Part shown: one piece after another, positions 1-8,656 of the stretch | Position numbering within the stretch: position 1 is the first letter of the stretch | Layout of the letters: every line of letters starts with the position of its first letter | Source: Nannochloris sp. 'desiccata' | Taxonomy: Eukaryota; Chlorophyta; Trebouxiophyceae; Chlorellales; Chlorellaceae | Direction of reading: 5' to 3' | Assembly (NCBI GenBank): GCA_019044685.2 | Contig: JAGTXX020000011.1 | Coordinates: 1,798,001-1,862,000 of the forward strand | DNA: 64,000 nucleotides | Program-made: the position numbers and the translations under genes | Notes under the pieces: model-generated | What the model was told of the DNA's origin: nothing | Database searches by the model: none | Seen by the model: the letters and a program-made list of their open reading frames with translations, nothing else

Positions 1-442
1 ACAGGTCGCTACAGTTCATGCTGCAGATATTTTTGTCTTCCCTCATGGAGGTGCTGGACCCCATGTGCTGTGGCTTCATCACGGTGCTGTAGTAATAGAA
101 CTCTTCCCCTATGCGGACGCAGATCCTATGTACAGGAATCTCGCTCTACAAACTGGGAAAAGTTATTTAAGTTGGCAAGCGCCGGCATTTTCCCAACCAT
201 TTGATTGGAAGAAAATCGGACCTAAACGATCTCGAGATATCTATCACTTTACAAATGTGAGTGATTTTGAGGTGAAAGTGTCGGAATTTGTGCCTTTAGT
301 GACTGCAGCAGCAGCAACTGTTCGTAATACCCTGGGCACGAACTGGTTCCCTAGTGGGGGAGAAGGAGCAGGAAAGCCTTATACTGCGTTTTTATGTACT
401 ATGTGCCCTGATAAGGGCCGAAATCATACGTGTAGTACTTGA
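1..442 (+). CDS. GT61-family glycosyltransferase, C-terminal part (5' end outside window)
   Basis: Reading frame 2 is open from the window edge to a TGA at 440-442, so this is the 3' end of a longer gene. The peptide begins with VHAADIFVFPHGGAG followed by a hydrophobic stretch and VVIELFP. This matches the conserved block of GT61 (DUF563) enzymes, where a histidine-glycine motif precedes GAxVVEIFP. Members transfer xylose, arabinose or GlcNAc to glycans in the Golgi or ER; the sugar cannot be told here. The last ~60 residues are poorly conserved and contain two cysteines (LCTMCP). A TGTAA, the usual poly(A) signal of green algae, follows the stop at about 451. The gene converges on the rhamnosyltransferase-like gene at 745. 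Confidence 0.72.
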   Translation, partial: QVATVHAADIFVFPHGGAGPHVLWLHHGAVVIELFPYADADPMYRNLALQTGKSYLSWQAPAFSQPFDWKKIGPKRSRDIYHFTNVSDFEVKVSEFVPLVTAAAATVRNTLGTNWFPSGGEGAGKPYTAFLCTMCPDKGRNHTCST

Positions 443-744
443 TTCATAATGTAAAATAGAGGCTAGATAATTTTATGGAAAGAATACTAGAAAGCAGGGT
501 AATAAAAGCGATAGAAAAGAGTTGGTAGGGAAAAAGAAAGGGGAGTAAGTAGTCTTGAAGCAATAGAAACATAAAGCAGAATGATATGGAAATTTGCGTA
601 AAAATTAGTGAAAGCAAGGTCACTGGGTTTTGTGTTGAAAATGGGAACCAGAATAGTCGCGTTTAGTAAAAAAGAGACCCATCATCTAGGCGGGTCTCTG
701 TCACGTTCACGTTGGCAAGTAAAAATAGCAAAGTAAATAGACAA
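443..744. other. Intergenic region between two convergent genes
   Basis: This stretch holds the 3' untranslated regions of the GT61 gene and of the minus-strand gene starting its stop at 745. It is A-rich. I see no further coding sequence, repeat or RNA gene. Confidence 0.5.
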
Positions 745-1965
745 TTACCAGTTGCCTGGATTTTTGGCTACTAAAAGATTAATGGCTTCACTCTGAAGCC
801 CAGATAAAAACATATTTGTTAATAGTAACGACGATTCTTCAAGTCCAAAAGATTCTTTCAACGTTTTGAAATTTGCCGGGGTCCATGCATCAAGCGCCGT
901 TTTAATCTTCTCTTGCGTGGAAGAAGTCGCTGTACGAACATACAGACTACCATATTGTCCTTCTGGAGGCTCCCAAATGTGGATATTTCGTGAGCAACGG
1001 AAGACAAAAGGGCAATTTGGAGGGGAATTCGGCATTGATTGATTAGACAGCAAGTATGGTTGCATGTGTTGATGAGAATAGACATTCATAGTGCATTCTT
1101 CCATGCCTTTGCCAGTAATCATAGACTGTAAGATTGCTAAATAACGTGGTTCTGGCTCAGGTCGTGCTACAGCTCCGTGGAGAGCTCCAGATTCTAGGGA
1201 AGGCTCCCATAAGAGACCAGGTCGGAGGTAGGCGACTGAGAGTCGATAATTTTTATCGTCCGGTGATGCACAAGCGAGCCTTTGTACGGATGCAATGCCC
1301 TCGACATGCGAAGCGTCATCTGAATCCATTCTAGAAGTAATATAGAAATCAAAATTTAAAGATTTTGGTAAAATCCCGCCGTCTTGGAGTAATTTCATCA
1401 TTGCAGACCGGGAAAGCATGGCTTCATGGCTTTGCCGTCCAATTGCTTTCCACCCTTCTTTGTGGATAATTACTGGCACTTTAAGTTTTTGTAACTCAGT
1501 TTTAAGACCTTGGATTACTCCAGATGGTAGTTTATTATCTACAGATGCTACAACGATAAAAGACTTCGAAGCCTGAGCGTTGAGGGATGGTGCAAAAAAA
1601 GTAGACAGCAACATGAGTCTAGATGCTACAAATGTGCTGTTCACATGTTTTGATTGACCTAGTAGAAACCTTGTGTGAACGACATGCAGGCCTTTGCGGC
1701 CATCTGGGCAAGTAAACAGAGGGTGGTCGAGAGACGGGGCAAGGCCTCTTGTGAGAATACTGCTTCCTAGGTTCTGTAGCTCGGCATTTATGTTTATGGC
1801 TGTTGACTGAGTGCTTGTTGAGACGAATCTGTTGAAATAAAAGGGTGAAGCCACCATTAGAATGATCCAGGCAAAGGTTAGAGCAAAGGCCATTGCCAGC
1901 CGACGACGGGATGAGGAAGCGTTGCGCCGTCCTCCCACCAGTTGCTGCTGAGAGGATTTCTTCAT
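745..1965 (-). CDS. Putative rhamnosyltransferase-like type II membrane glycosyltransferase
   Basis: An intronless 406-residue protein with ATG at 1965. A basic N-terminus (RRRLA) precedes one hydrophobic segment at residues ~23-45, the layout of a Golgi type II membrane protein. The catalytic part starts with FTCPDGRKGLHVVHTRFLLGQ, and an acidic motif ITSRMDSDD lies near residue 210. These fit the putative rhamnosyltransferase family (Pfam Rhamno_transf, PF11316), where DxDD would bind the nucleotide-sugar metal. Donor and acceptor are inferred from the family only. A clear paralogue lies on the other strand at 22607-23997 and shares the CPDGR, HTRFL and ITSR-DxDD motifs and the C-terminal layout. 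Together with the GT61 gene next door, a role in wall or secreted glycan synthesis is likely. Confidence 0.7.
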   Translation of the reverse strand: MKKSSQQQLVGGRRNASSSRRRLAMAFALTFAWIILMVASPFYFNRFVSTSTQSTAININAELQNLGSSILTRGLAPSLDHPLFTCPDGRKGLHVVHTRFLLGQSKHVNSTFVASRLMLLSTFFAPSLNAQASKSFIVVASVDNKLPSGVIQGLKTELQKLKVPVIIHKEGWKAIGRQSHEAMLSRSAMMKLLQDGGILPKSLNFDFYITSRMDSDDASHVEGIASVQRLACASPDDKNYRLSVAYLRPGLLWEPSLESGALHGAVARPEPEPRYLAILQSMITGKGMEECTMNVYSHQHMQPYLLSNQSMPNSPPNCPFVFRCSRNIHIWEPPEGQYGSLYVRTATSSTQEKIKTALDAWTPANFKTLKESFGLEESSLLLTNMFLSGLQSEAINLLVAKNPGNW

Positions 1966-2620
1966 CCTTCTAGCCTATTTTTGAATTATTACGGAACTAA
2001 GAGTGCCTCTGAAGCTTTGAGTTAGCGATGCTTTTTAACTGGCCAGCGGTTGTACCTGGAAGTTAGAGATGCAATCACCAATAAAGTTAGAATATATAGA
2101 GATTTGAGCAGCTCCCAACGTGAATACTAGTACCTTTATTGGTGATCTGATAATTATACTGCACATAGTTGCGTTTTGTAGATCAACTCACCACATTGTT
2201 GTGTCTTTTCCCTGATTTTAGGTAGCAAAAAGTTAGCAAAGTCTGGCTAACTAGGGACCTCTCGGGCTGCCAATAATTAGTGTACTTACTACTTGTGCAG
2301 TATCATATGTTGTAGTTTCTCCGCTGCGGCTAACTTATGTGTGGAATAAGGCAGCGCTATGGTTACTAATAGTATTATGGGCTGGGAATATTTGGGTAGA
2401 ACGCTATTTCCGTAATATAATTCTTCCATCTTCGGCATGGATGCTCTATTTGCAATTAAGTGGATACTTACCACCTTTCTAAAGTATAAAGAAGGCAAAC
2501 GAACGCACATTTTCGTCCATTTCATAAGAATAAAATCAAAGTCTCTGAATCTTAATTAAAAAAACGCATCATTTTTGCTAATTTAGTGTTTTGCGTTTAC
2601 ATAACATTAGCGGAATAACA
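1966..2620. other. Divergent upstream region of the genes at 1965 (-) and 2621 (+)
   Basis: This AT-rich interval should carry both promoters. It contains a 13-bp inverted repeat (listed separately). No convincing coding sequence is present; the open frames here are short and start with non-ATG codons. Confidence 0.45.
2074..2146. repeat. 13-bp perfect inverted repeat in a divergent promoter region
   Basis: ATCACCAATAAAG at 2074-2086 is mirrored by CTTTATTGGTGAT at 2134-2146, with a 47-nt spacer. It lies ~110 bp upstream of the start codon at 1965. It could be a paired protein-binding site or the remnant of a small inverted-repeat element; nothing else identifies it. Confidence 0.5.
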
Positions 2621-3283
2621 ATGACGTCAACCAGCATGCGTCTAGAACCTCGAATGGGCATGGCTCAATCAACAAGGAATTCATTCGTGGTAAGGCTTCT
2701 GGAACCTCCTCCCCTTGTTCTTTCACCCAATTTTCCCCAAGGCTGCATTTATGTGACCATACTAACCATGCCGTTCGTCCATATGCAGACAACGTCGACT
2801 TCCTCTAGCCAACTTGTATCTCGACGCAGCACATTATCCCCTCGACTCCCGGTCGGAAGGCAGCCTTTAGTCATAGAAGCCAACGCAGAAAAGAGCAACA
2901 CCACAACCAAACGACGGCTTTCTGGACCACCTGGCTTACCACCAATCAACGCAAATGATGGCGGCGGCGGTGGAGGTGGCTGGGACGGTGGTAAGATTGT
3001 TAGAAACATTGCTCTAAACGCCATGTTTCTCGGTATTTATTTTTTAATAGATAGCGGCGGTGGTGGTGGCTTTTTCGGTGGTGGCGGGGGAGGAGGAGGT
3101 GGTGGTGGTGGTGGTGGAGGAGGAGGAGGAGGAGGAGGTGGTAGCAATTTTAGCAATTCGGGCCAGCCACAGATGACAATGCGGGAACTTCCTGCCGACG
3201 ACTATGACGATGATAGAAAAAAATCTTCTTCAAATAAGAAGAAAACTGCCAGAAAAGGACAGAGACGTGTCGCTACTGCCTAA
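2621..3283 (+). CDS. Poly-glycine membrane protein with plastid-like transit peptide
   Basis: Two exons, 2621-2689 and 2789-3283, join in frame over a 99-bp GTAAGG...CAG intron with a CTAAC-type branch site near 2763; the product has 187 residues. The N-terminus is rich in Ser, Thr and Arg and poor in acids, ending near VIEANAEKS, which resembles a chloroplast transit peptide. A short glycine tract precedes a single hydrophobic segment (residues ~93-109, IALNAMFLGIYFLI). A long run of over 30 glycines follows, encoded by GGN repeats, and then a charged Lys/Arg tail. I do not recognise a family. Poly-glycine occurs in Toc75 presequences, but here it follows the membrane segment. The glycine run may vary in length between strains. 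Confidence 0.6.
   Translation: MTSTSMRLEPRMGMAQSTRNSFVVRLLEPPPLVLSPNFPQGCIYVTILTMPFVHMQTTSTSSSQLVSRRSTLSPRLPVGRQPLVIEANAEKSNTTTKRRLSGPPGLPPINANDGGGGGGGWDGGKIVRNIALNAMFLGIYFLIDSGGGGGFFGGGGGGGGGGGGGGGGGGGGGGSNFSNSGQPQMTMRELPADDYDDDRKKSSSNKKKTARKGQRRVATA
3055..3142 (+). repeat. GGN trinucleotide tract encoding poly-glycine
   Basis: Nearly uninterrupted GGT, GGC and GGA codons. The tract lies within the second exon of the gene at 2621-3283 and keeps its reading frame. Confidence 0.85.
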
Positions 3284-3639
3284 ACTATAAGTTTCTTAAA
3301 CTCCGCTTTGTTTTCCCGACGATGCAGCTGGATTTGTTCAGTTGAACTTCCACTCCTTTCAAATTTTCTTTCATGTTTCAAAATTCCTAATTCATGTATA
3401 GCCCTGTTGGTTTTAGCAGTCGATCAAGTATGGCGTTGTCCAATTTTTCTACTTGAGTGCATTACTGCGCCTGTGTAATTAAGAATTCTGCATAGTTGAT
3501 AAGAGAGCTTCTTGTGTGGGAGCGTCGATCATCGGCATATATTTGGAAGCTTTGACTATAAAATAAAAGTCTGAAACAACCTTAAGATAAACGCTAGTTG
3601 TTATATCCTTCAAATAATAAAATATAATAATATTCAAAC
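3284..3639. other. Intergenic region between two same-strand genes
   Basis: It holds the 3' UTR of the poly-glycine gene and the promoter of the RRM gene. A TGTAA at about 3475 could be a poly(A) signal. No other feature is seen. Confidence 0.4.
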
Positions 3640-4036
3640 ATGTCTGTGGCGCAACAACCTACTACGACTCTCTTTTTTGGCAATCTTGATCAAAACGTCT
3701 CGAGGGAGATGCTCTTCGAGATAGGGATTCAAGCAGGCCCAATCACTTCTGTCACCATCCCTATAGATCAAACCAGTGGGAAGAATAAAGGATTTGGATT
3801 TATGGTAATATCTTGATCTAGGTTGTTTGCGTGCTCATTTTTATATGATTAGATCAGCCTCTGTGACGGGAATTCTGGCCAATTAAAAATTGCTTCGGCT
3901 ATTCTTTTTTCATGCTCTATAGGATTATGAAACACTAGAAAGCGCGGTATATGCACTAAATCTCTTCTCTGGAAATTTAACCCTCTTTGGGAAAGAAGTA
4001 CGCATCGCCTACTCTCCTCGAGGTCGTCCAGCTTGA
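3640..4036 (+). CDS. RBM7-like single RRM RNA-binding protein
   Basis: Exons 3640-3804 and 3923-4036 encode 92 residues that are almost exactly one RRM. RNP2 is TLFFGNL and RNP1 is KGFGFM. Flanking blocks (REMLFEIGIQAGPI, ALNLFSGNLTLFGKEVRI) fit the RBM7/RBM11 group better than other RRM proteins. In animals RBM7 is the RNA-binding subunit of the nuclear exosome-targeting (NEXT) complex, which hands nuclear RNAs to the exosome; plant HEN2/NEXT complexes use a related protein. The intron splits the RRM between RNP1 and the following helix. The long C-terminal tail of animal RBM7 is absent. The stop lies only 50 bp from the convergent MED4 stop. Another small RRM protein of the SF3B4 type is a possible alternative. 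Confidence 0.75.
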
Positions 4037-4086
4037 AAAAAAAACAATATCTATAGTTTACATTGGTAATGATATTTGTGTACAAC

Positions 4087-5277
4087 CTAATCACTATCAC
4101 TGCCATCATCATCACTATCACTACTATCCCCAACATCAAACTCCAACTCCATGTCTGGATTGAGTGCAAAATCAAACGCAGCGATGGGTCTTGGTCCAGC
4201 CGCAACCGGAGCTGTAATTGGAACTGCCGTTGGTCCTTGTTGTTGTGGCGGTGGTGGAGATGCTGCTGATGATATTGGTACTGAAATGGGAGTTGTGTCC
4301 TCTATTGTTACTCCCGCTGCTGCTGTTGGAGCTACTGCTCCTTCGCTATCAACAAGACCTGGAATAGGGTCCCCGGGTTTCCACCCGGCTGGCATTGGAG
4401 GGAGAGTACGAAGTATACCTGCCAAATTAAGAGACGCTGCTGCTGTGGGTGCGTGTTTTGGTTCAGCAGTACCAGCAGGAGGAAGGGCAGGTTTCGTTGT
4501 TGCTTTTTTCTCTGCTGAATAGGCGACCGCCCGCTCACCTTCTTTAATTCTAAGTTCATACTCCCCTGTAGAAGATCAGAAATTGGAAGATTTTTGAATA
4601 TTAAATCCTTTTTAGAAACCCTAAACCCTAAATGAACCCTAAATGCAGTATAGCTGTAAAAGTAATAGAGTAGGTATACTTTGCTTCTCTTGATCTTACG
4701 CTGGAATTGGTGAAGAGCAGAGCTTCGGAGTTGGATATCTTGAGGGGCAGGAGGTTTGAAATGAAGCAACGGTGTCTGCCCAGGGACAAATCCTGGAGGG
4801 GCACTTGTTGTGAAGCTCAACCTGTGTGCGTATGCTACCAGCTCCTTTGCTTGGTCTACTGTTGAGGCAACAGGAGCACGACTGCTGTTGCCTAGAATGG
4901 CGGCAGTGTCTATTGCTGTTTGAAGCTCCGTAATCGCTCCCTGAAACGAATGGGAAACGAGTTTTAGATATTTTATTGATTTTTATAGTTGAAATTCGAG
5001 GTGTGAGATCTCTTGAATATATAAAGAAGTGTACATTTTGTAAAGAGAGATCACATACTTGCAGAATAATTGCCGCTTGGTGTGCTCCTAGTCTAATGTT
5101 AGCCGGTATATTTGCATCTACATCAACCTGAAAATCATCTCTACTTAAATCATGTCCATTCTCGTCTTGGCAACGCACTAATCGCTCACAAAGTGCTGCG
5201 GCGATTGATTTTTCTTGATCAGATTGTTTGACGCTTGCTAGGGCTGCGCTTCCTGTCTTCCTCCTCTTCGGCCCCAT
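4087..5277 (-). CDS. MED4: Mediator complex subunit 4 (MED4)
   Basis: Three exons (5059-5277, 4700-4940, 4087-4565) join in phase to give 312 residues. Exon 2 carries the MED4 signature: LVAYAHRLS, then APPGFVPGQTPL and FKPPAPQDIQLRSSAL, very close to the plant block around PPAPQ-EQMR. Exon 3 has LPPMPAGWKPGDPIPGL and an acidic end (PDMELEFD followed by an Asp/Ser tail). MED4 sits in the middle module of Mediator, the bridge between transcription factors and RNA polymerase II. The region between is Ala/Pro/Gln-rich and probably disordered. Intron 2 contains telomere-like repeats. The gene is convergent with the RRM gene and lies in tandem with PRIMPOL. Confidence 0.85.
4615..4645. repeat. Interstitial telomere-like repeat (AAACCCT type)
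   Basis: Two perfect adjacent units of AAACCCT followed by ATGAACCCTAAAT, all inside MED4 intron 2. The unit equals the TTTAGGG telomere repeat of most land plants and many green algae. It supports a green lineage, though such a short run could arise by chance or by repair. Confidence 0.6.
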
Positions 5278-5565
5278 TATAGATTTATAAATTTATTAAA
5301 TAAAATTCCTGAAGCAATCGGTTTGAAAATAATTAGAAAACTTTACTTGAAACAGAAAGCAACTGCGCCCTCTCGGAGACGCCTGTTGTTGCTGAATGTA
5401 TTCTTCTTTCCCAAGCCTATATCTTCGTCACTACATGTTTGAAAGCATGAAAGTATCAACTTTATTTAAATGATTTGGCAACTTAAGGTAAGGAAGGGGC
5501 AATCTCTTATTAAGTAATGGTATTACCTGGCAGGTGCATTCTTGGTCACATGTATTTATCATACA

Positions 5566-8394
5566 CTATTGAAGATCTTTTTGTTGCGGGGCATCCTTCT
5601 GTGCTCCTTCTTCTCGTAAATCCAGGCACATTTCTTTAGGCAGAGGCATCCATGCGGACCTGCGAAGAAACGAAATACGTAATCAATATTCAGACATTGC
5701 AAAAAATAAAGAAAGTCGAACACGTCGTCGAAAGACGGTGGAAGGAAAAAAAAATGATTTCATTTACCTAAACCTAGAGCAGTCGGGGTCGTGACATTTC
5801 TGGGCATACACCCCTCCAGAGAAATTGGCTACAAAGTACACATGGTTATTTTTATGAGCTCTCCCGATGTGTTCACAATAGTGGCTTCCAGGACCTGTTG
5901 AAAAACCCAAGGGAGGAGAAAAAAGTCAAAAAATAAATTTCTAAAAACCACGTTGGATAACACTCTTCTATGCATCCCTAAATAGCTTACCTATCATACT
6001 ATATGCAACAAGGCCATCCATACCACAAAACGCCACTGTCCTCGCTCGTGCATCCTGTCCTGACCGCTGTTTTGCAGCCTCTTCAATAAACGGCACCGCC
6101 GTTTCTGCGACACTTTTCAATTCTTTTAAAAGGTTCCCCTCCCCTCCTCCACTGGATACATCTGCATCTGGAGCGACCAACTCATTTTGTTTCCAAGCGA
6201 TGCTTCTACCATATACATCCCCTTGGTGAATACCACCACCATTACCACCAGAAGCAGCTCCGTTATTATTCGTAGTAGCTCCAGCAGCCCTGCTGGTACC
6301 ACCGTCGGCGGCGGCGGCGGCAATGCCAAGCGCTCCTACCCCTCCCATCGTCGGCAATAGCGATGCATTCCTTAAAGGAGGCAACACAGCTAATAACTTC
6401 ACATCGTAATCAACGTTGCATATCAACGTATCATTAAATATTCGAGCTGGACTTAGTCTAGAGATCCCTTGAATGCCAGTTGCATAGCGCTCTGTCGGTT
6501 TCAAAATTGCCGTCTTTCCACCTTTACTTGAATATACCAGCCTAAAATGCCTATTCTTAGTATAAACAGCGGTATCCACAAAGGAAACACGCTCTTCTGA
6601 TGGGGGTGGGTTTTTGAAAACGTCGAGTTGCGTACCAGCAGCAGCAATGACTTGCGAAACAAAGTGACCGATGGCTAGATTATGGAAGAAAGCATGGCCC
6701 GGGATTCGTACTATCAAATGCCTCGAAAATTTCTCTGGTGTGCTGGAATCTAATTCGTACGTTTGAGTCTGTGGATCGAATACTAATCCCCAGTTACGTT
6801 CTAAGATGACCCCTACGTGATGGAGTAGAGTATCAACGAGTGCATCCCCGTCCACATTTGAATTCCAATTCTGGACGCTACTGCGCGCAAATTCCAGATC
6901 AAAGTACAAGTGACAGGGTCTGCCTTCTCGTACGACTTCATACCAATGTAGTGCACCTGGTCGAGAGTTGTTATAGGCTCGCCAGACGTTGGCGTAGGAG
7001 GTGGCGGTGAAATTTCGATAAAATAGACCAGTGCGTTCATTTTCTTTTTCGATACAAAATACACGAATGGCTTCTTGAGTGCGGCGTGGTACATTTAAGG
7101 GCGGTGCTAGTAGACCATGGGAAGATGAAGAAGAATCTCCACTTACAGCTGGTTTTGCAACGACACCTGGTGGAGCTGTAGCATCTCCGTGTTGCCGCAG
7201 AGGTGCTTCTGGAGGTGGTGCAGCAGGTGAAGCATTCAATTGAGCCAACGCTGCAGCGTAGTTTTCTTGCAGTTGCTGCATGAATGCTGCGCTTTCATCA
7301 GAACGCGCCCGTTTTCTACTACCTTCCTTATCCTCTCCAGATGCCTCTGGCTGCTCTTGTTGCTCGGAGCCCCCAGCTGCAACCTCATCTCCGCCTTGCC
7401 GGTACTCTTCAAAATTAAAAGAAAAATTGTGAACAACAAGTGGTTGTTCAGCAACATCTCCTGCTAATCTAATAATAGAAGAAGGGTCCGAAGCACCAGC
7501 AGCAGGGGCTTCAGTTGCTGCATTACTTTCTCGTTCTTTTGCGGAAGAAGGCTGAGGCAGCGGTGGCTGTAGTGCACCTCCAGCAGCAACATTATTCTGA
7601 AGAGACTTTGCTCCTCCAATTACTTGCGGCTTTCTAGGCACTTCATTAACCTTTGATAGCAACAATTCAGGTTCAACTACTACAGGCAATCCAGCATTGC
7701 ATTGATCTGCCAACTTTACGGCCTCTGCTTGTTTTAAGAAAGTTTGATTGACTTGAAACAAGTGGGGAGGACAACTGGCAAGCATCGCATCCGAGTCTAT
7801 AGCACAACGTTGCCTATAGATAAGGTCAATTTCTTCGGCAGATAGATGCCGTGGTTGTGGTGGCAGTGATGGCAGTGGCTGGGTTGGCGGCTTTGGCGAA
7901 ACATGTTCAGGAAAAGGGCTGCATCCACGATTATGCGAAGGGTAGTTTTCTATACTCATTGGCGATCCACAATTTCTCCTAGGACTGGAAATCGATAGCC
8001 GGTTTAAAAGGGCTAGATCTTGAATGCCAGGGGCACCAGGTGTAGGGCTTGGCGGTAATTGGGGACGAGGGTGGTGGGAAGCAAAAACAACGTTCTCTGC
8101 TGCGCTGAAAAAGCGCTCTATTTGCGCTTTATCTAGGGGAATACGTTCAGGCTGCTTTTTAACTGCATTATGGAAGCAAATGCCATTAAAATTTTGAAAA
8201 AAAAACAGGCAAAATTAATCGAAATTGCACAAATCGTAGCATGTACCTTTAGGCCCTTTATTCCCAGCTTTGCTATCCCGGTTCTCCTTATTATTGCTCG
8301 TCTTAGTTTTGTTAATATTTTGGCGGGATCTAGATGTCTGGGGCTCGCTCGAATGGAGTAAAAAAGACCTCAGATCAAGTCCTCCTTCACTCAT
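5566..8394 (-). CDS. PRIMPOL: PrimPol DNA primase-polymerase with long N-terminal extension
   Basis: Four exons (8247-8394, 5991-8162, 5768-5894, 5566-5659), all phase-consistent, encode 846 residues. The archaeo-eukaryotic primase core runs from ~410 to 620. It has the metal-binding DxE in CHLYFDLEFA (~470), SRHLIV (~532) with the nucleotide-binding histidine, and VDTAVYTKNRHFRL plus SSKGGK (~580). Exon 3 supplies the zinc knuckle: HYCEHIGRAHKNNHVYFV...QKCHDPDCSRF, with C-H-C-C ligands as in human PrimPol. PrimPol re-primes DNA synthesis past lesions in the nucleus and organelles. The ~400-residue Pro/Ala/Gln-rich N-terminal part has no counterpart in the 560-residue human protein. The C-terminal tail is short. 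The start at 8394 is the first ATG and requires the 84-bp intron 1. Confidence 0.88.
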
Positions 8395-8656
8395 TAATTA
8401 ACAACTTGGCGCATGCTCGCCGTACTCATTCAAGTTCAGAATACATTGATTATACCAATAATAGCAGGGATCTGCTCCAAAACGACATATACTCATGGCG
8501 AAGTTGAAATTATGCTGCGCATGAAACGGCCAAGAATTCTGCTTGCACTGCTAATTTGTAATTTTCAAGCCATGCACGATTTGCCTTCATTGAAACTTAA
8601 ATTAATTATGCTCTTTAGAATATACACTTTACTACTGTAGTAGCAAAAGGCACAGA

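Noticed and set aside
8413..8640. 75-codon plus-strand frame between PRIMPOL and the next gene
   Set aside because: It lies in the 262-bp divergent promoter region, ends before the real start at 8657 and has no domain.
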